A stretch of 27,466 nucleotides of DNA, from NCBI GenBank assembly GCA_002425935.1, contig DINE01000004.1:1-27466 (forward strand), given 5' to 3'. The DNA comes from Bacteroidales bacterium UBA5548. Lineage in GTDB: Bacteria > Bacteroidota > Bacteroidia > Bacteroidales > UBA932. A program made the translations under genes and the position numbers. Positions 7,260-16,126 of the stretch are shown piece after piece (the stretch's first letter is position 1; every line of letters begins with the position of its first letter). The notes under the pieces were generated by a model, which saw nothing but the letters and a program-made list of their open reading frames with translations, was not told where the DNA came from and made no database searches.

Positions 7260-8636
7260 ATGGAACTTCCTTTTGCAGAATCCTATAAAATTAAAATGGT
7301 TGAGAGTCTCAAAAGAAGCACTCGTCAGCAGAGAGAGCAATGGATAAAAGAGGCAGGTTACAACCTCTTCAACCTTAAAAGCGATTATGTGTTCATTGAC
7401 CTACTCACTGATTCAGGAACAGGGGCTATGAGCGACAAACAGTGGGCTGCAATGATGGAGGGTGACGAGAGCTACGCAGGTGCACGTTCATATTATAATT
7501 TAAAGGAGAGTATTAAGAACATTACCGGCTTTGACTACTTCCTGCCTACCCATCAGGGGAGAGCGGCCGAAAATGTGCTCTTTTCGTCGCTTGTAAAGGA
7601 GGGTGATATACTTCCGGGCAATTCGCATTTTGATACTACAAAGGGTCACATTGAGTTTCGCAGGGCTGTAGCGATTGACTGCACGATAGATGAGGCAAAG
7701 GATACCACTCTGGAGATGCCTTTCAAGGGAAATATGGACCTCGGCAAACTGGAAAATGTGCTTAAGCAGTACCCGGCAGAGAAGATTCCGTGCATAGTTC
7801 TTACTATTACAAACAATACCGCAGGTGGTCAGCCGGTTTCAATGGAGAATATAAAGGGTGTTGCTGCTCTTGCAAAGAGATATGGTATAAAACTTCTGTT
7901 TGATTCGGCGCGATTTGCAGAGAATGCATACTTCATAAAGACTCGCGAAGAGGGGTATGCAGGCAAGTCAATTCCTGAGATTTGCCGCGAGATGTTCAGC
8001 CATGCCGATTTTATGACTATGTCTTCGAAGAAGGATGCGATTGTGAATATGGGTGGTTTTATCGCCTTCAGGGAGGAGGCTGCTTGGCAGGCATGTCAGA
8101 TGTACAATATTATGTACGAGGGCTTTATAACTTACGGTGGTATGTCGGGACGAGATATGAGTGCTCTTGCTCAGGGGCTTATCGAGGGTACAGATTTCGA
8201 CTACCTTGAGACTCGTATTTCGCAGGTGGCTTACCTGGCCTCAAAGCTTGACGAGTACGGAATTCCTTACCAGAGGCCTGCAGGTGGTCATGCGATTTTT
8301 GTTGATGCAAAGAAGATACTTACAAGAGTGCCAAAAGAGCAGTTTGTTGCGCAGACGCTTGGTATTGAGTTGTATATAGAGGGTGGAGTCAGAGGTGTCG
8401 AGATTGGAACTCTGCTGGCCGACAGAGACCCGGTTACAAGAGAGAACCGCTATCCGTCACTTGAGTTGTTGAGGCTGGCAATTCCGAGAAGGGTTTACAC
8501 CAACAACCACATGGACTACATTGCTGCCGCACTGAAAAACGTATTTGACCGCCGTGAGTCAATCACTTCGGGCTATCTTATCAAAAAGGAGCTTCCAATA
8601 ATGCGCCACTTTACCGTCGAGCTCGAAAAAGCCTAA
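7260..8636 (+). CDS. tnaA: Tryptophanase (tryptophan indole-lyase)
   Basis: This 458-residue PLP enzyme of the beta-eliminating lyase family splits L-tryptophan into indole, pyruvate and ammonia in the cytosol. The PLP-lysine signature MSSKKDAIVNMGG starts at 254, with Schiff-base lysine K257 or K258. Tryptophanase is favoured over the sister enzyme tyrosine phenol-lyase by FDTTKGH (Asp where phenol-lyase has Thr), SARFAENAYF rather than ATRCVENAYF, and GVRGVEIG, which has Ile where phenol-lyase has its substrate-specific Arg (MERG). Other family motifs are present: IDLLTDSGTGAMSDKQ, PTHQGRAAE and LAIPRRVYT. The length is normal. It is a single-gene unit and implies indole production and use of tryptophan as carbon or nitrogen source. 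Confidence 0.93.
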   Translation: MELPFAESYKIKMVESLKRSTRQQREQWIKEAGYNLFNLKSDYVFIDLLTDSGTGAMSDKQWAAMMEGDESYAGARSYYNLKESIKNITGFDYFLPTHQGRAAENVLFSSLVKEGDILPGNSHFDTTKGHIEFRRAVAIDCTIDEAKDTTLEMPFKGNMDLGKLENVLKQYPAEKIPCIVLTITNNTAGGQPVSMENIKGVAALAKRYGIKLLFDSARFAENAYFIKTREEGYAGKSIPEICREMFSHADFMTMSSKKDAIVNMGGFIAFREEAAWQACQMYNIMYEGFITYGGMSGRDMSALAQGLIEGTDFDYLETRISQVAYLASKLDEYGIPYQRPAGGHAIFVDAKKILTRVPKEQFVAQTLGIELYIEGGVRGVEIGTLLADRDPVTRENRYPSLELLRLAIPRRVYTNNHMDYIAAALKNVFDRRESITSGYLIKKELPIMRHFTVELEKA

Positions 8637-8637
8637 G

Positions 8638-8789
8638 AAATAAATCTCCGCGCCACTTTTGCGTATGTGGCTGTATAGTAATCACTTGAAAAAAAGACTT
8701 CAACGAGAAATGCTTAAATCTCGTTGAAGCCTCTTTTTTAATATCCACAAAGCCAATAAGTTGAACAAAAGTGGCGCGGAGATTTATTT
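8638..8789. repeat. Perfect 24-bp inverted repeat flanking the tnaA/rnr junction
   Basis: 8638-8661 and 8766-8789 are exact reverse complements (24 of 24), 104 bp apart. The left arm begins 1 bp after the tnaA stop. The right arm contains the last lysine codon and stop codon of rnr on the minus strand. The enclosed segment carries a separate perfect terminator hairpin. Because the genes converge, both messages carry the same 24-nt sequence in the same sense at or just after their stop codons. I see no clear target-site duplication. Confidence 0.9.
8688..8739. terminator. Bidirectional terminator between tnaA and rnr
   Basis: CTTCAACGAGA (8698-8708) pairs perfectly with TCTCGTTGAAG (8719-8729) over a 10-nt loop. 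It is preceded by a run of A and followed by a run of T, so it can terminate tnaA (plus) and rnr (minus) transcripts. It lies at the centre of the 24-bp inverted repeat. Confidence 0.9.
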
Positions 8790-10955
8790 GGTGCGTCTTG
8801 TGCGTCCAGAAGATCTGCCCGAAGATCTGCCTGAAGATTTGCCGGATGAGCGTTCACCGGAGCTGCTTTCTGAGGAGCGACTGCGGGAGCTGCTGCCTGA
8901 TGAACGGCCTGAAGAGCTTCCCGAAGAACGTTCCGAAGACCTGCCCGAAGACCGGCCGTCGGGGTTGTTCCAGGAGTCGTCCCAGATGAGGGCGTAGTCG
9001 AGTTGCTTTTGCTCTAGGTTGGCGCGGGTTACCTTTACCTTTACCGGGAATCCCAGCACAAATTTATGTCCGCTCTTTTTGCCTCTGAGTGAGAATGACT
9101 CTTCGTCAAATTCAAGGTAATCCTCTTTAATGTCGCGCAGACTCACAAGGCCTTCGATTTTGGTCTCGGCAATCTCAACAAACATGCCCCATTCGGTAAT
9201 ACCGGAGATGTTGCCGTCGTAAATGTTGCCAACCTTGTCCTGCATAAACTCAACCATTTTGTATTTTATGCTTGCGCGCTCGGCTTCGGTTGCAAGTTGC
9301 TCTCTTTCACTTGAGTGCTTGCAGCGCTCTTCGTAAAATTTGGCATCCATCGACTTTCCGTTGTCCAGATAGTGCGCCAGCATTCGATGAACCATCATAT
9401 CGGGGTAGCGCCTGATTGGTGAGGTGAAGTGAGTGTAGTAGTCAAATGCGAGTCCGTAGTGCCCCATGTTCTCAACCGAGTAGCGTGCTCTGGCCATTGA
9501 CCGCAGAGCCATGATCTCAATTGCACCCTCTTCAGGTCTCCCTTTGGCAACGGCAAGCAAGTTGTTAATCTCTCCGGAGAGTTCGCGAGGACTCTTGGTC
9601 GGGCGCATATTGTATCCGAGGTGGGCGATAAATGTTCTGAATGCCTCAATCTTGTCTATGTTGGGCTCTTCGTGAATTCGGTAAACAAAGGTCTTCGGCC
9701 TTTTGCCCGATCGTGCAACTCCTACCAGAGCGGCCACCTCGCGATTTGCAAGCAACATAAACTCTTCGATAAGCCAGTTGGACTCTTTGCTAATCTTCTG
9801 AACAACATTGAGCGGCTTGCCCTCTTTGTCAACCATCACCTTCATCTCAGGCCTCTCAAAGCTGATAGCACCTTTTCTGAATCGCTCCTGGCGTAAAATT
9901 GTGGCAAGCTCATGAAGCTTCAGGACCTCGTTTTTAAGCGGACCTTTCTCTGTTTCGATTATCTCCTGCGCCTCTTCGTAGCTGAAACGGTAATCGGAGT
10001 TTATTACAGTACGTCCAAACCATCTGTTAAGCACGTGTCCCTTTTCGTTAATCTCAAAAACGGCAGAAAAACATAACTTCTCTTCGCGCGGGCGAAGCGA
10101 GCAGAGGCGGTTTGAAAGCTTCTCAGGTAGCATTGGTACGGTACGGTCCACAAGGTAAACCGAGGTAGCTCTGTCCAGAGCCTCTTTGTCCAAAGCGGTT
10201 CCGGGAACTACGTAGTGAGTAACATCTGCTATGTGAACCCCTACCTCCCAGTTGCCGTTTTCAAGCTTTTTAAGTGAAAGTGCATCGTCAAAATCCTTTG
10301 CATCGGCAGGGTCAATGGTAAAGGTTGTTATTTTTCGAAAATCTCTGCGACGCTTAATCTCTTCTGCAGTAATCTCTTCGGGAATCTTTTCGGCATCTTT
10401 CTCTACCTGAGGGTCAAACTGATAAGGCAGGCCAAATTCCGTTAAGATGGCGTGCATCTCGGTGTTATTATCACCCGGCTTACCCAGAATGTCTATAATG
10501 TGTCCCGAAGGTTCGTCTGAGTGACGAGACCAATCATCTACAATAGCCGCAACTTTTTTGCCGTTATGCTCATCCAGCGATTCGTCAAAGGGAATTCGTA
10601 TGTCGTAAGGCATGTTTTTCCCTTCGGTAATTACCCAGGCCTGATGCCCCGTAACCTGAAGCACGCCTATATGCGGCCTCTTGGAGCGCTCTGTAATCTC
10701 GATAACCTCTCCCTCTTTTCTCTGACCACCTCTCTTGCCGAATACTGCAACTCTGACTGTGTCTCCGTGAAGCGCGCCACGGAGTTTTCGTGCAGGAACA
10801 AATATGTCGTCTTCACCATTACCACTCGATATAAATGCATAACCCTCACGAGTCATCATAACCTTTCCGCAAATCTCTACAACACTCTCTTTCCTCTTCT
10901 CACGTCTCTGAGATTTGCCTTGACTGCCTCTTTCAGGCTTTTTATTTTTACCCAT
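8784..10955 (-). CDS. rnr: Ribonuclease R (RNB-family 3'-5' exoribonuclease)
   Basis: This 723-residue protein degrades structured RNA from the 3' end in the cytosol. A basic N-terminus (about 1-25) is followed by cold-shock OB domains (about 27-200). The catalytic RNB domain starts near 211 with TFTIDPADAKDFDDAL, where D215, D221, D223 and D224 are the metal-binding acids. An S1 domain lies at about 575-660. The final 57 residues (about 667-723) are almost pure Ser/Gly/Arg in a four-residue period (GRSS-like) ending in a basic tip, a probable disordered RNA-binding tail. The core is somewhat shorter than the E. coli enzyme (813 residues). The ATG at 10955 is preceded by TACATTTG at 10993-11000. 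Confidence 0.95.
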   Translation of the reverse strand: MGKNKKPERGSQGKSQRREKRKESVVEICGKVMMTREGYAFISSGNGEDDIFVPARKLRGALHGDTVRVAVFGKRGGQRKEGEVIEITERSKRPHIGVLQVTGHQAWVITEGKNMPYDIRIPFDESLDEHNGKKVAAIVDDWSRHSDEPSGHIIDILGKPGDNNTEMHAILTEFGLPYQFDPQVEKDAEKIPEEITAEEIKRRRDFRKITTFTIDPADAKDFDDALSLKKLENGNWEVGVHIADVTHYVVPGTALDKEALDRATSVYLVDRTVPMLPEKLSNRLCSLRPREEKLCFSAVFEINEKGHVLNRWFGRTVINSDYRFSYEEAQEIIETEKGPLKNEVLKLHELATILRQERFRKGAISFERPEMKVMVDKEGKPLNVVQKISKESNWLIEEFMLLANREVAALVGVARSGKRPKTFVYRIHEEPNIDKIEAFRTFIAHLGYNMRPTKSPRELSGEINNLLAVAKGRPEEGAIEIMALRSMARARYSVENMGHYGLAFDYYTHFTSPIRRYPDMMVHRMLAHYLDNGKSMDAKFYEERCKHSSEREQLATEAERASIKYKMVEFMQDKVGNIYDGNISGITEWGMFVEIAETKIEGLVSLRDIKEDYLEFDEESFSLRGKKSGHKFVLGFPVKVKVTRANLEQKQLDYALIWDDSWNNPDGRSSGRSSERSSGSSSGRSSGSSSRSRSSESSSGERSSGKSSGRSSGRSSGRTRRTK

Positions 10956-10967
10956 ATATTTTTTGAC

Positions 10968-10975
10968 TATTTTTG
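10968..10975 (+). promoter_or_regulatory. -7 promoter element of gpmI-dnaE
   Basis: TATTTTTG matches TAnnTTTG and lies 33 bp before the gpmI ATG at 11009. It overlaps the 5' untranslated region of the divergent rnr. No good -33 box is seen. Confidence 0.5.
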
Positions 10976-10992
10976 CGGGGAGTATTAATTGA

Positions 10993-11000
10993 CAAATGTA
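10993..11000 (-). promoter_or_regulatory. -7 promoter element of rnr
   Basis: Minus-strand TACATTTG matches TAnnTTTG, 37 bp before the rnr ATG. The gpmI and rnr promoters face past each other with overlapping untranslated regions, so the two units may interfere at the transcription level. Confidence 0.5.
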
Positions 11001-11008
11001 ACATAAAT

Positions 11009-12526
11009 ATGAATAAGAAAGTACTGTTAATGATTCTGGACGGCTGGGGAGAGGGCATTAAAGATGAATCAAATGCGATATATGTTCAAGGCTCCCCTAA
11101 CCTTGACGCCATAAGAACCAAGTATCCCAACTCTCTTCTTGCCGCAAGTGGCGAAGATGTAGGGCTACCTGAGGGTCAGATGGGTAACTCAGAGGTAGGA
11201 CACCTGAACATAGGCGCCGGAAGGGTGGTTTACCAAGATCTGGTGAAAATTAACAAAGATTGTCACGAAAAAAAGCTTATCAACAACAAAGAGATAAGAG
11301 AGACATACAACTATGTGAAGGAGAGCGGTAAAGCGCTTCATTTCATGGGCCTTATGTCAAACGGAGGAGTACACAGCTCAATGGAGCACCTGTTTGCTTT
11401 TCTTGAGCTTGCTAAAGAGAGTGGCATAGAGAAGGTTTACGTACATGCCTTTATGGACGGCCGTGACACAGACCCTAAGAGTGGTAAGGGCTATATTGCC
11501 GAACTTGAGGAGCGTCTGGAGCAGACCGGAGGAAAACTTGCCTCAATAATCGGCCGTTACTATGCGATGGACAGAGATAAGAGGTGGGAGAGAATCAAGG
11601 AGGCGTACGATCTTCTGGTTCACGGTAAGGGCGAGCCATTTACAAGCGGAACTGAGGCTATGCAAAGAAGTTATGACAACGGAGTTACAGATGAGTTTGT
11701 TAAGGCAAATGTGGCTGTTGACCAAAACGGAAGCCCGGTTGCAACACTAAAAGAGGGTGATGCCGTTATCTTCTTTAACTTCCGTAACGACCGTGCACGC
11801 GAGCTTACAACCGTGCTTACTCAGGAAGATCACGAAACACCTAAAATGAAGGTGATTCCTCTCTACTTCTCGACACTTACCCCTTACGACGAAAAGTTCA
11901 GGGGCCTCCATATCCTATATGATAAAGAGAACGTTACAAATACACTTGGCGAGGTAATTTCAAAGGCCGGTAAAAAACAGCTCAGAATTGCCGAGACCGA
12001 AAAATATGCTCACGTTACATTTTTCTTCTCAGGCGGCCGTGAAGAGCTCTTCCCGGGAGAGAACAGAATCCTTGTAAAGTCTCCTCAGGTTGCAACCTAT
12101 GACCTTAAACCGGAGATGAGTGCAATTGAGGTTAAAGAGGAGCTTCTTAAAGAGCTTAAAGGCAGCAAGCCCGATTTTATTGTTTTAAACTTTGCCAACG
12201 GAGATATGGTTGGCCATACCGGTGTATTCAGCGCAATCAAGAAGGCTATTAAAACAGTTGATCTGTGTGTTGCCGAGATTGTAAACACTGCAAGAGAGAA
12301 CGGTTATTCAATTATAATAACCTCAGACCACGGTAATGCCGACTATGCGGTTAACCCCGATGGGTCTCCAAATACTGCTCACTCGCTGAATCCTGTACCT
12401 TTTGTTGTTATTGACAAAGAGGTACACGAGGTTAAAAAGGGCAGACTTGCCGATATAGCTCCAACAGTTTTAAAAATTATGAATATCCCTGCTCCTGTCG
12501 AAATGACGGGAGAACCACTGGTTTAA
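11009..12526 (+). CDS. gpmI: 2,3-bisphosphoglycerate-independent phosphoglycerate mutase
   Basis: This 505-residue alkaline-phosphatase-superfamily enzyme interconverts 3- and 2-phosphoglycerate in glycolysis. It shows the metal/nucleophile motifs in order: MILDGWGEG (D11), GQMGNSEVGHLNIGAG with the phosphorylated serine S61, HAFMDGRDTDP, GRYYAMDRDKRWER, NFRNDRARELT, and TSDHGNAD near the C-terminus. The length is normal. I set the start at 11009 because MNKKVLLMILDGWG is the family N-terminus; the 12 codons of upstream open frame would begin inside the promoter region. dnaE follows after 12 bp and is probably co-transcribed. Confidence 0.96.
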   Translation: MNKKVLLMILDGWGEGIKDESNAIYVQGSPNLDAIRTKYPNSLLAASGEDVGLPEGQMGNSEVGHLNIGAGRVVYQDLVKINKDCHEKKLINNKEIRETYNYVKESGKALHFMGLMSNGGVHSSMEHLFAFLELAKESGIEKVYVHAFMDGRDTDPKSGKGYIAELEERLEQTGGKLASIIGRYYAMDRDKRWERIKEAYDLLVHGKGEPFTSGTEAMQRSYDNGVTDEFVKANVAVDQNGSPVATLKEGDAVIFFNFRNDRARELTTVLTQEDHETPKMKVIPLYFSTLTPYDEKFRGLHILYDKENVTNTLGEVISKAGKKQLRIAETEKYAHVTFFFSGGREELFPGENRILVKSPQVATYDLKPEMSAIEVKEELLKELKGSKPDFIVLNFANGDMVGHTGVFSAIKKAIKTVDLCVAEIVNTARENGYSIIITSDHGNADYAVNPDGSPNTAHSLNPVPFVVIDKEVHEVKKGRLADIAPTVLKIMNIPAPVEMTGEPLV

Positions 12527-12538
12527 AATACACTCCAA

Positions 12539-15500
12539 ATGCCCTTCGTTCATCTTCACGTACACACGCAATATTCAATACTGGACGGGGCTGCAAATAT
12601 AAAGAGGCTCTTTAAGGCAGCACAGGATGACAACCAACCTGCACTGGCAATAACCGACCATGGAAACATGTTTGGTGTTAAAGAGTTTCTCGAGACTGCA
12701 GCCAAATTTCCCTCTGTAAAGCCCATAGTGGGCTGCGAGGTCTATGTAGCGAAGGGTTCACGCTTTGAGAAGAAGGGGAGGGATGGTGGAAGCTATCACC
12801 TTGTCTTACTGGCCAAGAACCATATTGGTTACAAGAATTTGGTTAAGCTTACCTCATATGCTTTTATAGAGGGTTTCTACTCTAAGCCGCGTATAGACAG
12901 AGAGTTGCTTGAAAAATATTCAGAGGGACTCATCTGTTCATCGGCATGTCTCGGAGGAGAGGTCTCTCAGGCGATTCTGGCGGGAAATCCTCAGCAGGCA
13001 GAGGAGACAGCAAACTGGTATAAAACTCTTTTCGGTGACGACTACTACCTTGAACTTCAGCGTCACGAGACAGATCTTCCGGGAGCAGATACAACAACAT
13101 ATGCCACACAGTGCGGAGTTAACGAGGTAATTCTGGAAATCGCCAAAAAACTTGACATCAAGTGTATTGCAACCAACGATGTGCACTTTGTCAGTGCCGA
13201 TGACAGAGAGGCGCATGACAGGCTTATATGTCTGACAACCAATGCCGATGTTGACGATCCGCAGAGGCTCCGCTATACAAAGCAGGAGTATCTCAAGAGT
13301 CAGGCAGAGATGGAGAGTATCTTTTCGGACCTGCCTCATATACTGGAAAATACAATTGAGATTGCAAATAAGGTTGAGGTTTATGACATCAACTCAAAAC
13401 CCATAATGCCAAACTTTGCAATTCCGGAAAACTTCAGGGATTCAGATGACTACCTCAGAGAGCTTACATATCAGGGAGCCATGAAGAGGTACAATGAACT
13501 CACTCCTGAGATTACCGAAAGGATTGACTTTGAGCTGGAGACCATTAAGAAGATGGGTTATCCCGATTATTTTCTTATTGTTCAGGACTTTATAGCAGCG
13601 GCTCGTTCGATGGAGGTTTCGGTAGGGCCGGGACGGGGGTCGGCAGCCGGGTCGGTTGTAGCCTACTGCCTGAGGATTACAGATATCGACCCTCTGAAGT
13701 ATGACCTCCTCTTTGAGCGTTTCCTGAATCCTGACCGTATATCAATGCCCGATATCGATATTGACTTTGACGACGACGGCAGACACAAGGTGCTGAGGTA
13801 TGTTGAGGACAAGTACGGCAAAGACCATGTCTCTCATGTAATCACCTTTGGAACAATGGCTGCCAAAAGTGCCATCAGGGACATTGCCCGTATTCAGAGG
13901 CTTCCCCTCCCTGAATCTGACAGGCTGGCAAAGCTGATTCCCAATAGGTTTCAGACAGATGACGATGGTAACCCGATTGATGTCACCATAGACAATTGTC
14001 TTAAACTGGTACCTGAATTCTCGGATGCTTACAACAACGGCGAACCTCTTGTTAAGGAGACAATCGACTTTGCACGTAAGCTGGAGGGGAATGTGAGAAA
14101 CGTAGGGGTGCACGCCTGTGCAATCATCATTGGTAAAGATGACCTTCGTGAGTATATTCCAATCACAACAGCCAACGACAAAGAGACCGGAGAGAAGATC
14201 TGGGTTTCGCAGTACGAAGGTTCGCAGATAGAGAAGGTGGGAATGCTCAAGATGGACTTTCTGGGACTGAAGACCCTCTCAATAATTAAAGACACAATTG
14301 TTAATATCAGAAAATCCAAGGGGATTGATATTGATATTGACTCAATTCCGATAGATGACCCGGTAACTTACGAGCTATTCAGCAGGGGAGACACCGTGGG
14401 GACATTCCAGTTTGAGAGCGACGGAATGAGGAAGTGGCTGAGAGAGCTCAAGCCCACAAGGTTTGAGGATCTGATTGCCATGAATGCCCTTTACCGCCCG
14501 GGTCCAATGGAGTATATCCCCGACTTTGTAAACCGCAAACACGGAGTTAAACAGATTGAGTATGACCTGAAAGAGATGGAGGAGATTCTCTCAGCCACCT
14601 ACGGAGTTACTGTATATCAGGAGCAGGTGATGTTACTCTCTCAGAAACTTGCCGGTTTCTCCAGAGGCGACGCCGACTCTTTGCGTAAGGCAATGGGTAA
14701 GAAGATAAAGTCCGTGATGGATGAACTTAAACAGAAGTTTATCAAAGGGGGAGAGGAGAATGGCCACAATGCCACAATTCTGGAGAAGATTTGGAAAGAC
14801 TGGGAGGCCTTTGCACAATACGCCTTTAACAAGTCGCACTCAACCTGCTACGCATGGATCGGGTACCAGACAGCGTACCTTAAGGCAAACTACCCTGCCG
14901 AATTTATGGCAGCAACTCTGAGTAGGAACCTCAACGATATTGAGGAGCTTACCAAACTGATGGACGAGTGCAAGAGGATGAAGATATCGGTAATGGGTCC
15001 GGATGTGAACGAGAGCCGCGACAACTTTACTGTAACAAAGAAGGGTGACATCCGTTTTGGAATGGCAGGTATTAAAGGGGTAGGCGGCGCTGCGGTTGAG
15101 AACATCATCAAGGCAAGGGAAGAGAAGGGAGCCCCGTTTGATACCATATTCGATTTTGTAGAGAGGATCAACCTCAACACAGTGAACAGAAAAACCATAG
15201 AGTCGCTCATATATGCAGGTGCGTTTGACAGTCTGGGACAGGCAGCGCGCCATCAGTATCTTGGCACCACAACAAAGGACGAACTATTTCTTGACGCCCT
15301 TATTAAATATGGTAACCGTTACCAGAACGACACCGTTAACGGAGGAAACTCACTCTTTGGAGCAAGCGAAAGTATTAAGCTGGTACCTCCCGACATACCT
15401 CTCTTTACTGAGGCAGACACCCATGAGATGCTAAAGAGAGAGAAGGAGCTGGTGGGAATGTATCTCTCTGCCCATCCGCTTGATACATACTCGTTTGAAG

Positions 15501-16126
15501 TGAAACACTTTACTACTTGCACTATCTCAGATGCTGCAGATATGGTTGCAAGAGCCCCAAAAGATGAGTCACTTCAGGGAAAAGAGCTTGTGATTGCAGG
15601 TCTGGTGACATCGGTAAAGGTTTCATATACAAGAAGCACCGGAAAACCATTCGCAAACTTCACCATTGAAGATTTTAACGGATCACAGAATTTTGCTGTG
15701 TACGGAAAAGATTACGAAGGCTTTATGCAATATTTGCAGCCAAACATCCCCCTAATCTTAAAGTGTGCAATAAACCCGAGGTTCGGGTTTGCAAATGCAG
15801 CCAAAGATGATGGGAAGTCTGTAGATTATGAGCTTAAAATCAAGCGTATAAGACACCTTGCGAACACCAAGGATGATTTTGTCAGAGATGTCACAGTTGA
15901 CATTCCTGTTAAGATGATTACTCCGGGATTCAGAAGCGAGCTTATGAAAAAGCTTAAGGAGAATAAGGGCAGAACTACGCTTGTGGTTAAAGTCGTTGAT
16001 TTTGATAATCAGGTAGCCGTAGAGTTTGTCTCAACCAAGTATCAGGTCTCTCTTAACAACGATCTTCTGGATTACTTTGATAACAGGGGTATTTTAGTCC
16101 GTTTCGTTCCAAGCCTGAGCTTTTAG
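12539..16126 (+). CDS. dnaE: DNA polymerase III alpha subunit
   Basis: This 1195-residue protein is the replicative polymerase of the DnaE type. The N-terminal PHP domain has HLHVHTQYSILDG (5-17), TDHGNM, SSACLGG and ATNDVHF. The polymerase core has GPGRGSAAGS and the catalytic acids in PDIDIDFDD (D405, D407) and in KMDFLGLKTL (D573). Helix-hairpin-helix sequence (GIKGVGGAAVENI) and an OB-fold domain (about 1015-1110; LVIAGLVTSV) follow. The length is typical. The ATG is 12 bp after gpmI. Its last 33 bp overlap the 3' end of the convergent ThiL-like gene. No terminator is seen after it, so its transcript may run into antisense of that gene. Confidence 0.97.
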   Translation: MPFVHLHVHTQYSILDGAANIKRLFKAAQDDNQPALAITDHGNMFGVKEFLETAAKFPSVKPIVGCEVYVAKGSRFEKKGRDGGSYHLVLLAKNHIGYKNLVKLTSYAFIEGFYSKPRIDRELLEKYSEGLICSSACLGGEVSQAILAGNPQQAEETANWYKTLFGDDYYLELQRHETDLPGADTTTYATQCGVNEVILEIAKKLDIKCIATNDVHFVSADDREAHDRLICLTTNADVDDPQRLRYTKQEYLKSQAEMESIFSDLPHILENTIEIANKVEVYDINSKPIMPNFAIPENFRDSDDYLRELTYQGAMKRYNELTPEITERIDFELETIKKMGYPDYFLIVQDFIAAARSMEVSVGPGRGSAAGSVVAYCLRITDIDPLKYDLLFERFLNPDRISMPDIDIDFDDDGRHKVLRYVEDKYGKDHVSHVITFGTMAAKSAIRDIARIQRLPLPESDRLAKLIPNRFQTDDDGNPIDVTIDNCLKLVPEFSDAYNNGEPLVKETIDFARKLEGNVRNVGVHACAIIIGKDDLREYIPITTANDKETGEKIWVSQYEGSQIEKVGMLKMDFLGLKTLSIIKDTIVNIRKSKGIDIDIDSIPIDDPVTYELFSRGDTVGTFQFESDGMRKWLRELKPTRFEDLIAMNALYRPGPMEYIPDFVNRKHGVKQIEYDLKEMEEILSATYGVTVYQEQVMLLSQKLAGFSRGDADSLRKAMGKKIKSVMDELKQKFIKGGEENGHNATILEKIWKDWEAFAQYAFNKSHSTCYAWIGYQTAYLKANYPAEFMAATLSRNLNDIEELTKLMDECKRMKISVMGPDVNESRDNFTVTKKGDIRFGMAGIKGVGGAAVENIIKAREEKGAPFDTIFDFVERINLNTVNRKTIESLIYAGAFDSLGQAARHQYLGTTTKDELFLDALIKYGNRYQNDTVNGGNSLFGASESIKLVPPDIPLFTEADTHEMLKREKELVGMYLSAHPLDTYSFEVKHFTTCTISDAADMVARAPKDESLQGKELVIAGLVTSVKVSYTRSTGKPFANFTIEDFNGSQNFAVYGKDYEGFMQYLQPNIPLILKCAINPRFGFANAAKDDGKSVDYELKIKRIRHLANTKDDFVRDVTVDIPVKMITPGFRSELMKKLKENKGRTTLVVKVVDFDNQVAVEFVSTKYQVSLNNDLLDYFDNRGILVRFVPSLSF

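Noticed and set aside
7260..8636. Tyrosine phenol-lyase as an alternative to tryptophanase
   Set aside because: The substrate-specific positions follow tryptophanase: FDTTKGH, SARFAENAYF, and VEIG in place of the phenol-lyase Arg motif MERG.
8761..8997. Plus-strand open frame with Glu/Asp-Leu-Pro repeats
   Set aside because: It is the antisense shadow of the Arg/Ser/Gly repeat tail of RNase R, lacks an ATG start, and overlaps the bidirectional terminator region.
14029..14319. Minus-strand open frames within dnaE
   Set aside because: dnaE motifs run through this region in the plus frame; the others are shadows.
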